Notes: generated by a model from the letters alone, not told the origin. 39,960 nt of DNA from Oscillatoriales cyanobacterium (GCA_004292745.1 RDXH01000084.1:1-39960); one strand, 5' to 3'. Positions 15,676 to 25,531 are shown, counted from the stretch's first letter. Numbers and translations: made by a program.

Positions 15676-17970
15676 ATGCCCGCGAATGTCCCATTTGAAC
15701 AGATTGACCGGATTGTGGGGAATCAGCACCACGATCCATTTGAAGTGCTCGGCCCCCACGCGATCGAGGAAAACGGCAAAAAAATCTGGGCCGTCCGAGT
15801 TTATCTGCCCAATGCGGATGCGGTATCGGTGGTGTTGCCAGCATCGAGAACGGAACACCCGATGCAGTCAGTACATCACCCTCATTTTTTTGAATGTGCG
15901 ATCGAAATTCCAGAACTAGCTAACTACCAACTGCGAGTCAAAGAAGGAGAACACGAACGTTTTATCTACGATCCCTACGCCTTTCGATCGCCCAAACTCA
16001 CAGAATTCGACCAGCATCTCTTCTCAGAAGGTAATCACCACCGGATCTACGAAAAACTGGGAGCGCACCTCACCGAAGTAGAAGGCATCCCTGGAGTGTA
16101 TTTTGCAGTTTGGGCACCCAATGCGCGCAACGTTTCAGTTTTAGGCGATTTCAACTATTGGGACGGCCGCAAACATCAAATGCGGAAGTCCCAAAACGGC
16201 ATCTGGGAATTATTTATTCCGGGACTCGATGCGGGAACTCACTACAAATATGAAGTGAAAAACCAAGACGGACATCCCTATGAAAAGTCAGACCCCTACG
16301 GCTTCCAGCAAGAAGTACGACCGAAAACAGCATCCATAGTCACAGACTTAAACACCTACAGTTGGAACGACAGCGCTTGGATCGAAAAACGGAGGCAGAC
16401 AGACCCCCTGACACAGCCGATTTCGGTTTACGAATGCCACATAGGTTCTTGGCTCCATGCCGCCAGTGATGAACCTTCAGTGTTGCCAAATGGTGACATA
16501 GAAAGGCGAGTCCAAGTTTCTGAACTTAAACCAGGAGCCCGGTTTCTGACTTATCGGGAATTAGCCGATAGACTAATTCCTTACGTCCAAGATTTGGGAT
16601 ACACTCACATCGAAGTTCTGCCAGTAGCAGAACATCCTTTCGACGGCTCTTGGGGTTATCAAGTGACGGGCTATTTCGCCCCAACATCCCGCTACGGCAA
16701 ACCAGAAGATTTCATGTATTTTGTTGACCAGTGTCACGCTGTGGGCATTGGTGTACTGGTGGACTGGGTGCCGGGACATTTCCCCAAAGATGGACACGGT
16801 TTGGCTTTCTTTGATGGAACTCACTTGTACGAACACGCGGACCCGCGCAAAGGCGAACACAAAGAGTGGGGAACCCTGGTATTTAACTACGGCCGCAACG
16901 AGGTGCGGAATTTCTTAGTATCCAACGCTCTTTTCTGGTTCGACAAGTACCACATCGACGGGATTCGGGTAGATGCGGTGGCTTCCATGCTGTATTTGGA
17001 TTACTGTCGCGAACCGGGAGAATGGCTGACTAATCAGTACGGTGGTCGGGAAAATATTGAAGCGGCAGATTTTCTGCGGCAGGTGAATCATGTAATTTTC
17101 AGCTATTTCCCAGGTTCACTGTCTATCGCGGAAGAATCTACCTCTTGGCCGATGGTCTCTTGGCCGACCTATGTAGGTGGCTTGGGGTTCAATCTCAAGT
17201 GGAACATGGGTTGGATGCACGATATGCTCGACTATTTCCACATGGACCCTTGGTTCCGCCAGTTTCACCAGAACAACATAACTTTCAGTATGTGGTACAA
17301 CCACAGCGAGAATTTTATGCTGGCGCTATCCCACGATGAGGTAGTCCACGGCAAGGCTCACATCATTGGGAAAATGCCAGGAGATGAATGGCAAAAGTGT
17401 GCAAACGTGCGGTGTTTGTTTACTTTTATGTTTACTCACCCCGGCAAGAAAACCATGTTTATGGGGATGGAGTTAGGTCAGTGGCAAGAGTGGAACGTTT
17501 GGGGAGATTTGCAGTGGAATTTGCTGCAATTTGAGCCTCACCAAAAGTTGAAGCTGTTTTTTAAGGATTTGAACAATCTGTACCGCAGCGAATCAGCACT
17601 TTATAGTCAAGATTTTGCTGAGGATGGGTTTGACTGGATTGATTGCAGCGATAATCGGCACAGCGTCGTCGCCTTTATACGTCGAGAATCGGATAGTGAC
17701 GAGTTTGTGGTGACAGTTTGCAATTTTACGCCGCAGCCACACTCTCATTATCGCGTCGGAGTGCCGGAGGCGGGTTTCTATACGGAGTTGTTTAACAGCG
17801 ACGCACGGGAGTACGGTGGCAGCAATATGGGCAATTTGGGGGGCAAGTGGACTGATGAGTGGTGGTTCCACAATAGTGCTTATTCGATCGACTTGTGTTT
17901 GCCGCCTTTGGGTGTGTTAATTTTGAAGCTCGATCGGGCAAAAACAGCAGCAAAATCTCAAGAGTTTTGA
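15676..17970 (+). CDS. glgB: 1,4-alpha-glucan branching enzyme
   Basis: About 764 residues from ATG 15676 ([14 protein letters not shown]), preceded by GAGGTAAG; an in-frame GTG at 15655 is possible. The N-terminus has [13 protein letters not shown] and two CBM48-like modules ([20 protein letters not shown] at about 139-158), then a GH13 barrel. Catalytic motifs: [15 protein letters not shown] (Asp nucleophile), IAEEST (Glu acid/base) and LSHDEVVHG (transition-state Asp). It transfers cut alpha-1,4 chains to O-6 of glucose, making the branch points of glycogen. Full length with nothing missing. No other glycogen gene is nearby. Confidence 0.95.
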   Translation: MPANVPFEQIDRIVGNQHHDPFEVLGPHAIEENGKKIWAVRVYLPNADAVSVVLPASRTEHPMQSVHHPHFFECAIEIPELANYQLRVKEGEHERFIYDPYAFRSPKLTEFDQHLFSEGNHHRIYEKLGAHLTEVEGIPGVYFAVWAPNARNVSVLGDFNYWDGRKHQMRKSQNGIWELFIPGLDAGTHYKYEVKNQDGHPYEKSDPYGFQQEVRPKTASIVTDLNTYSWNDSAWIEKRRQTDPLTQPISVYECHIGSWLHAASDEPSVLPNGDIERRVQVSELKPGARFLTYRELADRLIPYVQDLGYTHIEVLPVAEHPFDGSWGYQVTGYFAPTSRYGKPEDFMYFVDQCHAVGIGVLVDWVPGHFPKDGHGLAFFDGTHLYEHADPRKGEHKEWGTLVFNYGRNEVRNFLVSNALFWFDKYHIDGIRVDAVASMLYLDYCREPGEWLTNQYGGRENIEAADFLRQVNHVIFSYFPGSLSIAEESTSWPMVSWPTYVGGLGFNLKWNMGWMHDMLDYFHMDPWFRQFHQNNITFSMWYNHSENFMLALSHDEVVHGKAHIIGKMPGDEWQKCANVRCLFTFMFTHPGKKTMFMGMELGQWQEWNVWGDLQWNLLQFEPHQKLKLFFKDLNNLYRSESALYSQDFAEDGFDWIDCSDNRHSVVAFIRRESDSDEFVVTVCNFTPQPHSHYRVGVPEAGFYTELFNSDAREYGGSNMGNLGGKWTDEWWFHNSAYSIDLCLPPLGVLILKLDRAKTAAKSQEF

Positions 17971-18020
17971 TGACGGTTGACAGTTGACTGTTGACTGTTG
18001 TTAGTGGCCGAAATTAGGAT

Positions 18021-18290
18021 ACGGCAGTGCCCATTGGTGTCAACTTAACGTCAAACCTAGTCACAGATTGCTGTTTGACTATTAAATCTAGATCCGAACG
18101 AGCCCCCCGCAACGATTCGGGGGGACAAGATTCCGATCTTTCGTCCCCCTTCCCCCATCCCCCCTTGGGGGGGGCAGGGGGGGGTGGGGGGGCTAGGGGG
18201 GGGTGGGGATGCGAGGGGGATCTAGACTTAGGTAAAAGCGACATTTATCAAGGCTTTCAGTCTTAAGTTGACACCAATGGGCAGTGCCGT
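18021..18290. mobile_element. MITE-like element, copy 1 (270 bp)
   Basis: Terminal inverted repeats 18021-18048 and 18263-18290 match at 27 of 28 positions (ACGGCAGTGCCCATTGGTGT... against its complement). The interior codes for nothing and contains a very G-rich strand. A second element with the same ends but a different interior is at 33771-33980. The transposase family that moves it cannot be told from this window. Confidence 0.8.
18167..18208 (+). other. G-quadruplex-prone tract
   Basis: Five G-runs of 8, 8, 7, 8 and 4 bases are separated by one to three bases (CA, T, CTA, T). It lies inside MITE copy 1, just past the stop codon of the convergent glycosyltransferase. C-rich blocks directly before it (18145-18164) could instead form a hairpin. 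Confidence 0.7.
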
Positions 18291-19175
18291 GTCCCAATTC
18301 CCAATTCCCAATTCCCAATTCCCAATTCCCAATTCCCAATTCCCAATTCCCAATTCCCAATTCCCAATTCCCAATTCCCAATTCCCAATTAGCAAAATTA
18401 AATATTCATAAAAAGCTTGCAGCGTACACCAAGCTAATCCCGCTTGACCGTCAAGAAATCCGCCTAGTAGAATATACATATAGAAAAAACGCACAACTGG
18501 TCGTAAAGGCAAGCGCAAAGAAAAATCTTTCAATGCACGGCGTCTTTCCACTTCTGAGGCTCCAAAAAATAAATCCCACCAATTTACTTGACCCGCTTCT
18601 AGTTGACGGAGGGTTTCGGCAGCCTCGTCACTGGAGTAGCGGTTGTGCTTTTCAATCCAGCGAGAAAGACCTTTGCTGCAAGTATAGTGAGGGTAGGTTT
18701 CCTTCAGGAAGTGAGTCGGACCATTGCAAACTTCCCGTTCCGTGTGGCCGTAGTCACTAAACCACACTTTGTCTTTGCGAAACAGACGCATTTGATAGCG
18801 GGGATATTGAGTGCTGCGGCGAATCCAACGATCCATAAATATTACTTTTTCAGCGACGTAATAGCCTATATATTCTTGACTTTCGATCGCCTTTAAGCAT
18901 TCAGCAAACAGTGCAGGTGTCATTCGCTCATCTGCTTCGAGGATGTAAACCCATTCGTACTTGCATGGAACTTCTTGCAACATCCAAGTCCGCTGACGCC
19001 CGTGAGTTTCAAAAGCGTGCTGCACTAAGAGCACTGGGTAGCTCTGGATAATCTCAAGGGTACGATCGCTGCTGAAAGAATCAACCACAATGATATCGTC
19101 ACAAAGCAGCGCCGATTCAATGCAAGCGGCGATATCAATCTCTTCGTTGTAAGTCAGAATATAAATTGAGAACAT
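18228..19175 (-). CDS. Family 2 glycosyltransferase with repeat-derived C-terminus
   Basis: A 315-residue frame. Residues 1-262 are a GT-A glycosyltransferase: [20 protein letters not shown], then [14 protein letters not shown] for nucleotide binding, and ILEADERM at about 78-85 as the DxD-like metal site, followed by a hydrophobic region near 228-262 that may contact the membrane. It resembles WaaE/KdtX-like enzymes adding sugars to lipopolysaccharide or exopolysaccharide; the substrate is unknown. Residues from about 264 to 295 are GNWELGI units translated from the CCCAATT array, and the last 20 or so come from MITE copy 1, where the TAA (18228-18230) lies. The native C-terminus has thus been replaced or extended. 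The core looks complete, so activity may remain. Confidence 0.8.
   Translation of the reverse strand: MFSIYILTYNEEIDIAACIESALLCDDIIVVDSFSSDRTLEIIQSYPVLLVQHAFETHGRQRTWMLQEVPCKYEWVYILEADERMTPALFAECLKAIESQEYIGYYVAEKVIFMDRWIRRSTQYPRYQMRLFRKDKVWFSDYGHTEREVCNGPTHFLKETYPHYTCSKGLSRWIEKHNRYSSDEAAETLRQLEAGQVNWWDLFFGASEVERRRALKDFSLRLPLRPVVRFFYMYILLGGFLDGQAGLAWCTLQAFYEYLILLIGNWELGIGNWELGIGNWELGIGNWELGIGNWDTALPIGVNLRLKALINVAFT
18293..18390. repeat. STRR: 14 perfect copies of CCCAATT
   Basis: 98 bp of uninterrupted heptamers between the MITE end and the glycosyltransferase domain. On the minus strand it is open in the glycosyltransferase frame and encodes GNWELGI repeats. Perfect copies suggest recent expansion and likely length instability. 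Confidence 0.95.
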
Positions 19176-19373
19176 TCCCAGTTGTCAGTAAGGGCAAACT
19201 ATAGCAGAAGGAAGAAGTCCGATGGATGTCGGCACAACAGCGATGTGCAAATGTAACAAAATCAATGGTTTGAGCAATTAACAACGTCCTAACTGCCTCA
19301 GCGGTTGCTATATTAACCAGATCAAATATTTATTAGAGATGTCTCTACCTGCGCGATCCCCGCTGTTGACTGG

Positions 19374-20204
19374 TCAACTCTTGTGGCGGCCGAACCGAGG
19401 AATTCCCATGCTTCTCAATCCAGTCCAACCAACAGTAATGTAACCGATCGCCAAGAGTAAACTGCTGATTCCCGTCTGCAAACTAGAATTTCTCGATCGA
19501 GTTCTCAACTCTTTCTCTTTTTGTTGCTTACGAGTCTGAATTTCTTTGCGGGCCTGGTTAGGAAGTTCTTGGGCTTGCTGTTCCAGAAATTTGTCTAGGG
19601 CTTTCGGGTCATTTTTTGACTCCTGAAGCACAGCTTTCAATTCCTTGGGAACCTCTGGACTCTTGAGTGCTTGTGCCATTTTTCCCTCATCTTGCAGGAG
19701 GGCTGCTATCTGACTGCGGCGCTGGCTTTTAAGCTGTTCTATCTGAGCTTTGAACTGATCGCTTTTAATTTGGGCTTCCAGTTGACCCTCAGCTTGTCCG
19801 GCTTCTCTATCGACTTGAACCAGGGCCTCCTTGAGTTCCAAACGAGTATTGTTGAGATGAAGTGGCACCAGACACAGATAAATCAGGCCTAGGAAACTGG
19901 AAACTAACAGCGCCCAGAATCGTAAATCCAGCCAAATATTTTGGCGTTCGATGGAGACTCCAGTGCTGGTGTCCACCCAAAAGCCAGTCATCAGTAGGGC
20001 TATACCCATTAAAGGAATAATTCCCCGGTCAACTATCTGAGTTGCCGCAGCCAACTGCCACCCTCTATTGAGAATGTCGGAGGTTTCTCCCGGTAGTGAC
20101 AGCACAATGCAGTCGAGCAAAGCAGAGAGAATCAAGATAATCCCCACTACTTTGAGAGTGCGAGCGGCTACAGAAGAAAATTGACGGCTATTAGTTGCTT
20201 TCAT
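19374..20204 (-). CDS. HpsJ-like membrane protein with coiled coil
   Basis: About 276 residues from ATG 20204; an in-frame ATG at 20246 would add 14. In start-20246 numbering there are three N-terminal membrane segments (about 32-51, 70-89, 109-128), a long charged coiled-coil region rich in Gln, Lys and Glu (about 135-255), and a final membrane segment (about 258-277). This layout and the phrase IVDRGIIPLMGIALLMTGFW match cyanobacterial HpsJ-type proteins linked to hormogonium polysaccharide secretion or cyanoexosortase systems. The exact role is unknown. It lies upstream of the glycosyltransferase on the same strand (198 bp gap) and near RfaE2 and MBOAT genes, consistent with envelope polysaccharide work. 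Confidence 0.6.
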   Translation of the reverse strand: MKATNSRQFSSVAARTLKVVGIILILSALLDCIVLSLPGETSDILNRGWQLAAATQIVDRGIIPLMGIALLMTGFWVDTSTGVSIERQNIWLDLRFWALLVSSFLGLIYLCLVPLHLNNTRLELKEALVQVDREAGQAEGQLEAQIKSDQFKAQIEQLKSQRRSQIAALLQDEGKMAQALKSPEVPKELKAVLQESKNDPKALDKFLEQQAQELPNQARKEIQTRKQQKEKELRTRSRNSSLQTGISSLLLAIGYITVGWTGLRSMGIPRFGRHKS

Positions 20205-20246
20205 ACAAATATGCGGTAAGTGGGAAACGAGGGAGTTTAGATCCAA

Positions 20247-21049
20247 GAAGAAAGTGACACCAGCGGTGGGAACCGCCTAGTCAGTAGCAGAATGGAGGGT
20301 AATTCACCCCTCATACCTTTGGGCCTACTCCCTTGCGGAGAGATGCGATCGCGCCTTTGTGATGACAGTTTTAGGGGCCCAAAGCACGGTCTGTGTTACA
20401 TAGCAGACTATGAACCAGCAGCAACAGATCTCTTGATTAGCTACCTATCAAGCGGGTGTATTGACTCAAATAACCTAGTGAGTTAAGACGCCAGACCCGT
20501 CATTACGGCTGGTTTGATTGCTCCGGCGAGGGAGCGTATCATGAGACCTGTGTAACAGAGAATTCCTGTTGGATAATTTTACACCGTTAGATTCAAGGCG
20601 GTAGTGGAGTAGATTTTGTTGCACAAGTTAAGTTATTTTCCACCAAAAGAGCTCGTTCCGACACCAGGCTCGACTTTTTTATGATTGTTCTTGACTGCGG
20701 TTTTGGTACAGAGGTGTTCTGGACCGTTGCGGTTCCAGCAGCTTTTGACTAGCTTGGGTTGGCGCGGTGGTGTCGAAAAATAATGCACACAGGACAATAA
20801 TTTGAGAATTTTCGGTTATATTCAAACTTCCTTTATCGAAACAATTTCAGCAGTCCTGTGAAAGATTTTACCGACTTGCTCAGAGCACCACAAGTCTCGG
20901 GAGCGGATCGATCGCATAAAACTCAGACTTAACTTGCTTTTTTATTAACAAAAATTCTCTCTATTTTTAAATTTCACTTAAGCTCTCGCCTGCAAATTAT
21001 AACTTACTAATTATTAGGCAATTGAATAATTAATTTTTCAATTTAGCAA
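20247..21049. other. Intergenic region, 803 bp, with possible structured RNA
   Basis: Between divergent genes. No protein gene is supported; the 64-codon frame at 20292-20486 looks spurious. Several stems are visible, including TTTGGGCC/GGCCCAAA (20318-20325 with 20376-20383) and a short GAGGG/CCCTC hairpin near 20295-20312. I could not match it to 6S RNA, tmRNA, SRP RNA or RNase P RNA. Confidence 0.4.
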
Positions 21050-21115
21050 GTGCTATTTCTCACTTTTGCTGGTAGGATGGTTCATCGCTGTTCAAACTCG
21101 CTGTTGGTGGAAACA

Positions 21116-21604
21116 ATGATTTCTGGTGTTTATAGGTTGAAAGAACTTGTTGGTGCGATCGCCTCAAATCCGGCTCAGTGGCGTCCCCTCGTCTTTACCA
21201 ACGGCTGCTTCGATATCTTACACGCAGGGCACGTCCGCTATTTGCTGCAGGCTTCATCCTTGGGGCGCTCCCTCGTGGTGGGATTGAATAGCGATGCTAG
21301 CGTACAAGCCCTCAAACCCCAGCAGCCGGGATTACCAGCGCGCCCCATCGTACCAGAGGAACAGCGAGCCGAAGTTTTAGCAGCTCTCAAAGCCGTAGAC
21401 GCCGTAGTAATTTTTCCCGAAACTACCGCCATTGAACTGATCGCGACTCTGAAACCAGATATCTACGTTAAAGGAGGCGACTATCAAATCGAAACACTAC
21501 CGGAAGCACCTGCGGTTTTAGCTTGTGGTGGCAAAATTTCCTTAGTTAAAATAGAAGTTCCGAGTTCTACCAGTGCGATTGTAAAACGCATTTTGCAGTT
21601 ATAA
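21116..21604 (+). CDS. Heptose/glycerol-type nucleotidyltransferase, RfaE2 (HldE C-terminal) family
   Basis: About 162 residues from ATG 21116 (MISGVYRLKEL), preceded by GGTGG; ATG 21077 and a frame from 21050 are alternatives. A Rossmann-type cytidylyltransferase fold is shown by FTNGCFDILHAGHVRYL, containing the HxGH motif, then VGLNSDASV, and IYVKGGDY and PSSTSAIVKRI at the end. RfaE2 transfers AMP to D-glycero-beta-D-manno-heptose 1-phosphate for LPS core heptose; many cyanobacteria keep this domain alone, so the natural sugar phosphate is uncertain. 46 bp upstream of an MBOAT acyltransferase gene on the same strand, so probably one transcript. Confidence 0.8.
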   Translation: MISGVYRLKELVGAIASNPAQWRPLVFTNGCFDILHAGHVRYLLQASSLGRSLVVGLNSDASVQALKPQQPGLPARPIVPEEQRAEVLAALKAVDAVVIFPETTAIELIATLKPDIYVKGGDYQIETLPEAPAVLACGGKISLVKIEVPSSTSAIVKRILQL

Positions 21605-21650
21605 AATACAGCAATAATAGGCAAACACTTATCTTATTTATTTGTAAAAC

Positions 21651-23123
21651 ATGACTTTCATCTCCCTTCAATACGCCCAATTTTTGCTAAGTTTGTTAGT
21701 TGTTTATTGGTTAGTGCCACTGCGATGGTGGCGACTTTCCATCATGGTAATTGGTAGTCTGATTTTTTATGGTTCGCTGCAAAGATGGTACATTCCTCTG
21801 CTGTTAGTAGGTACTCTATTTAATTATGTCCTGGCAATGGCGATCGGGGAACCTCTGGATTGGCGGATTGCTAACGAATCTTGGAACCGCCGCCGTTGGT
21901 TGCTGCTGTGCATAGGAATTAGCGTGAATGTATTGCTGCTTCTAGGCTTTAAGTATGTGCCTTTTTTCTTAAGTTCCCTAGGCAATTTGTTAAATTTACC
22001 CGTGGCTTTAGACAGTTCGGACTGGGTAAAAACCCACGTAATTGCACCTCTAGGATTGAGTTTTTTTTGCTTTGAGTGTATTGCTTATTTGATAGACGTG
22101 TATCGAGGTGCACCTGCGGCAAATTCACTGCTGCACTTTGCTGCTTACAAGTTGTTTTTTCCAAAACTAATTTCCGGACCAATTACTCGGTATCATAACT
22201 TAATTTATCAACTAAAATCCCAGAAATTTCCCACAGTAGATCGCATTGCAGAGGGACTGTGGGCGATCGCCTCCGGTGCAGTAAAAAAAGGGCTTTTGGC
22301 TGATAATTTGGGAATTTATGTAGATTTAAGTTTTACCAACTTGCAGCGTGCGGGAAGCGAAGATTTGTGGCTGACAATTTTTGCTTACGGGTTGCAACTT
22401 TATCTCGACTTTAGCGCTTATGTTGACATCGCGCGCGGTACTGCTTTGCTGCTAGGTTGGTACTTGCCACCCAATTTTGATTTTCCTTATTTTAGTGCTA
22501 GCATAGGCGATTTTTGGCGGCGCTGGCACATGACTTTAGGGGATTGGCTGCGGAATTATTTGTATTTTCCTTTGGGGGGTTCGCGGGTTAGTTTGTGGCG
22601 TACTTGTCTGAATTTGTTAATCGTCATGTTAGTGGCTGGAATTTGGCATGGTGCGGCTTGGGGATTTATTGTTTGGGGGGGGTTACACGGTTTGGCTTTG
22701 GTGGTTCATAGGCTGACAGATGCGGTGTTTAAGCGGTTGCGAATAGATTTTTTGTGGGACAATGCGATCGGCTTTTTCATCGGTTGGCTGTTAACTCAAG
22801 CTATGGTTTTTGGTAGTTGGATATTTTTCCGTCTTCCCGATTTAAAAGACTCTGGATGGGTAATTTCCCATTTGTGGGGACATCCTGCTGATGTCCAGTT
22901 TGCACATAAAGTTTATGTGGAAGCCATGGGTTTGGAAAGAGTGCAGTTAAGTTGGATGTTGGGGGGCTTGGCGGTGGCGATGTTGATGAATTATACGTTA
23001 ATTCGGGGTTTGAAGGTGGAGTTGAATTGGCCTGTGAAGTTGATGTTAGTACCGCTTTGTTTGTATGCGGTTTGGGTGTTGGCACCGGAGGGTGGTTTAC
23101 CTTACATTTATTTTGATTTTTAG
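21651..23123 (+). CDS. MBOAT-family O-acyltransferase (AlgI/DltB-like)
   Basis: A 490-residue polytopic membrane protein with about ten hydrophobic segments. MBOAT signatures are SFFCFECIAYLIDVYRG, LYLDFSAYVDIARGTALLLG, DFWRRWHMTLGDWLRNYLYF and the catalytic His in GIWHGAAWGFIVWGGLHG near residue 332. Such proteins move acyl (often acetyl) groups across the membrane onto extracellular polysaccharide, usually with an SGNH-type partner protein. None is directly downstream; a broken SGNH hydrolase lies at 30.2 kb, but a link is speculative. Likely co-transcribed with the RfaE2-type gene. Confidence 0.85.
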   Translation: MTFISLQYAQFLLSLLVVYWLVPLRWWRLSIMVIGSLIFYGSLQRWYIPLLLVGTLFNYVLAMAIGEPLDWRIANESWNRRRWLLLCIGISVNVLLLLGFKYVPFFLSSLGNLLNLPVALDSSDWVKTHVIAPLGLSFFCFECIAYLIDVYRGAPAANSLLHFAAYKLFFPKLISGPITRYHNLIYQLKSQKFPTVDRIAEGLWAIASGAVKKGLLADNLGIYVDLSFTNLQRAGSEDLWLTIFAYGLQLYLDFSAYVDIARGTALLLGWYLPPNFDFPYFSASIGDFWRRWHMTLGDWLRNYLYFPLGGSRVSLWRTCLNLLIVMLVAGIWHGAAWGFIVWGGLHGLALVVHRLTDAVFKRLRIDFLWDNAIGFFIGWLLTQAMVFGSWIFFRLPDLKDSGWVISHLWGHPADVQFAHKVYVEAMGLERVQLSWMLGGLAVAMLMNYTLIRGLKVELNWPVKLMLVPLCLYAVWVLAPEGGLPYIYFDF

Positions 23124-23366
23124 AGGATGGGAAGGAATAAGGATCGGATTTATGCAAGGGGGGTAAAAAACCTGGTTTCTCCATCAATATTTCTGTTAAC
23201 AAATCAGGATTTATTAGAGAAACAAGTGTAACTGCTCACCGCAACTGCGTTGCGGTATACCCAATGGTGGCTCATAGCTGGCTAGGGAGCAAATGTGGCA
23301 AGGGTTTGAATCAAAACGATGAAAATAGAGTATAGTAGCTCTCATGCCCAAAACAGCCGTACCGAT

Positions 23367-23555
23367 CGACTCGAACGCCGTGCAGATTTGTTGGTATCTA
23401 CTTTGCAAAGTTATATCGCGGCAATGGGTGGAGAGTTGTCATTTGTCGTAGAATTCAAAGATAGACCTCCCGTAAAAATTACTGGATTAAAATCGATGTT
23501 TGAAGAAAGCAGCTACACTACTAATGGAGAGGAAGAGTGCGGTATTCAAAGTTAA
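23367..23555 (+). pseudogene. 5'-truncated copy of the HigA-type antitoxin gene
   Basis: From LERRADLLVSTLQSYIAAMG to the end, the frame is nearly identical in DNA and protein to the last two thirds of the antitoxin at 25893-26246. The helix-turn-helix part and the toxin gene are missing. A different upstream sequence (ATG at 23344, MPKTAVPID in another frame, with TATAGT before it) is joined at about 23366. A C-terminal fragment could still be made from an ATG at 23319. Confidence 0.8.
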
Positions 23556-23570
23556 TTTTAGTTATTCTAA

Positions 23571-23633
23571 GGTGCGTCAGTGGGCAGATTTTTTTGCTCG
23601 ACTTACTTAAGAATTTTGCCCCGCTGACGCACC
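23571..23633. repeat. Inverted repeat (GGTGCGTCAG/CTGACGCACC) at the methyltransferase 3' end
   Basis: Ten-base perfect arms (23571-23580 and 23624-23633) extended imperfectly (TGGGC against GCCCC). It ends a few bases before the methyltransferase stop codon and could act as a bidirectional terminator. Confidence 0.75.
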
Positions 23634-23640
23634 CTACGGA

Positions 23641-25293
23641 CTAAATGTCTAGTTCTAACTGTTTCGCTTTAACTTCCATTTGTTTTTCTGCTGATTTAAC
23701 CACTTCAAAACTCAGGCGAACATCTAGCCGTTTTTTCTGTTCTAAAATATCCTTAATAGTAACAATTTGTATTTTATCGGAACTTTGACTCATATATTTA
23801 CTTTGATATATTCCTGCTGACTTAGCAGTTTTAATCATGTCCTTAGTTGGCTCTTTCAAACTGATAAAAATACCCAGGGCTGCTTGTTCGAGGGTAATTG
23901 TCCCTTGCAAATCGCGGATGTCTCCTGATTGCACCTTCCCTGACTTGACTTGCACGATAATCTTTTCTGGTTCATCTTTGTCGCCTTGAAAGTAAGCAAT
24001 GCCATCTATTCCCTTATCTGCACCTTTCTTGGCGTTAATAATTGCCCTATTATTAGTATAAGTAAGCACTGCCCATTTTTCAAATTCTTTGCGAGTGCGA
24101 TCGTCTTTTTTGTTCGCAAGGGCAACTGCTGCTTCCATGTCTTTAGGAATGCCGTTTAACTTAAGTTGTTCAAGTACACCTTTCCCAAAAGAATCCTCAA
24201 GGCGTTTGAGAATTAAACTAATACTTTGATAAGTAATGTCAATTCCTATCCATTGGCGGTTGAGGCGTTGAGAAGCACAGACGGTAGTACCGCAACCACA
24301 GTAAGCATCTAAAACTACATCGCCTTCATCGCTGCTGACTTGAATGATTCTCTCTAAAATAGCTAAAGGCTTTTGTGTGGGATAGCCAAGTCTTTCTGCT
24401 GACTGTGATTGAATGGGTTTAATATCATCCCAAATATTCTGTAATGGCGTACCTGACATTTCATCAAGATAGCGTTTGTATCGTGGTACTGTTCCCGGTT
24501 TAGTCTGAATTACTCGCCCTTCAACAATTAACTGGTTCATGTTTTCCTGACTGTAACGCCAGTAACGCTTAACGCCCATAACTTCGTAGTAAGGATTACC
24601 TTTTGCTTCACCACCAGGGCCAGTCAGGTTGTCAAGCTGATAACGCCTACCATCAGCATCAACATACTTGTAAAATTTTTCTACATAGTCTTGAGTGTAG
24701 TCTAGAAAGTGAGTATTAAATTTATAGTGCTTGCTTTTAGTATAGTATAAAATCGCATCAGTAATATTTCCGTAAGCTTTGCGACCTTGTTTAGTATCGC
24801 TGTGAGCATTTGTACGTTTCCAGACAATTTCATTGATAAAATCTCCTCCCTGCGGACAAAAAATCGCATCTAATACTAATTTTAAATAGTGACTAACTGT
24901 AGAATCGCAATGCAGATAAAAGCTACCCGTAGGTTTTAAGACTCGATAAATCTCGACTACTCGCAAAGTCATGTGTACCAAATATGCTAATAAACTGCCT
25001 TTGCTTAAGACTTTTGTTAAACCAGCGATTAAATCAATACTTTGTGATGTAAATTTACCTTGGTAATTTTCCAAGATTTCAGCTAAACCTTGATTTGCAT
25101 AATCATCCCAAGTCCAAGTGTCAATAAAAGCTTGTGCTTGGGCTTGGTCTTCCTTGCCAATGTTATTATAGATTTGGTTGTAGTTGCGTTTTGAGTTAAA
25201 AGGCGGGTCAATGTAGCATAAATCTACTGATTCATCTTTGATGTGTCTGCGTAAGACTTCGAGATTGTCACCGTAAAATAGTTGATTTACCAT
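23641..25293 (-). CDS. DNA methyltransferase fused to an Mrr-like endonuclease domain
   Basis: 550 residues from ATG 25293 (MVNQLFYGDNLEVL); codons upstream to 25413 are repeat or leader DNA. The catalytic motif DPPF (29-32) precedes the S-adenosylmethionine motif DAYCGCGTT (329-337), the order of beta-class N6-adenine/N4-cytosine methyltransferases. YPTQKPLAILERII (304-317) is the usual motif X region. After residue 400 comes a second domain with WAVLTY, GADKGIDGIAYF (Asp430) and IIVQVKSG (Gln448-x-Lys450), a PD-(D/E)xK site in the Mrr style. It is thus a possible single-chain restriction-modification enzyme; the recognition sequence is unknown. No separate restriction or specificity gene adjoins. 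Base use is more AT-rich than in neighbours, suggesting transfer. Confidence 0.85.
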   Translation of the reverse strand: MVNQLFYGDNLEVLRRHIKDESVDLCYIDPPFNSKRNYNQIYNNIGKEDQAQAQAFIDTWTWDDYANQGLAEILENYQGKFTSQSIDLIAGLTKVLSKGSLLAYLVHMTLRVVEIYRVLKPTGSFYLHCDSTVSHYLKLVLDAIFCPQGGDFINEIVWKRTNAHSDTKQGRKAYGNITDAILYYTKSKHYKFNTHFLDYTQDYVEKFYKYVDADGRRYQLDNLTGPGGEAKGNPYYEVMGVKRYWRYSQENMNQLIVEGRVIQTKPGTVPRYKRYLDEMSGTPLQNIWDDIKPIQSQSAERLGYPTQKPLAILERIIQVSSDEGDVVLDAYCGCGTTVCASQRLNRQWIGIDITYQSISLILKRLEDSFGKGVLEQLKLNGIPKDMEAAVALANKKDDRTRKEFEKWAVLTYTNNRAIINAKKGADKGIDGIAYFQGDKDEPEKIIVQVKSGKVQSGDIRDLQGTITLEQAALGIFISLKEPTKDMIKTAKSAGIYQSKYMSQSSDKIQIVTIKDILEQKKRLDVRLSFEVVKSAEKQMEVKAKQLELDI

Positions 25294-25368
25294 TTTCGCT
25301 ATTTCCTTTAAATGGCTGGTATAACTCGTGGTTATGTCTGTATTTGACAACAAACATTTAATTATACT

Positions 25369-25470
25369 ATAGCAATCCTTGCAGGAGTCGTAAATATTTT
25401 TACCCCACCCCAACCCTCCCCTTGCTAAGGGGAGGGAGTAAGAAATTCACAAATGATTTAGGATTGCTAT
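25369..25470. mobile_element. MITE-like element with ATAGCAATCCT ends
   Basis: ATAGCAATCCT (25369-25379) and AGGATTGCTAT (25460-25470) are perfect 11-bp terminal inverted repeats. The interior holds the palindrome CCCTCCCCTT/AAGGGGAGGG. The right end with its next 15 bases is closely matched by the element inside the SGNH gene (from 30667). Confidence 0.75.
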
Positions 25471-25531
25471 AAATATTGTTATTCGATCGACTACTGGCTA
25501 TAATATGCTATGTAAGGCATAATTTACCAAA

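Noticed and set aside
18293-18390. Possible CRISPR array
   Set aside because: Units are perfect contiguous heptamers without spacers; likewise for the other STRR blocks.
20292-20486. 64-codon frame in the hpsJ-rfaE2 gap
   Set aside because: No recognisable domain and overlaps possible RNA stems.
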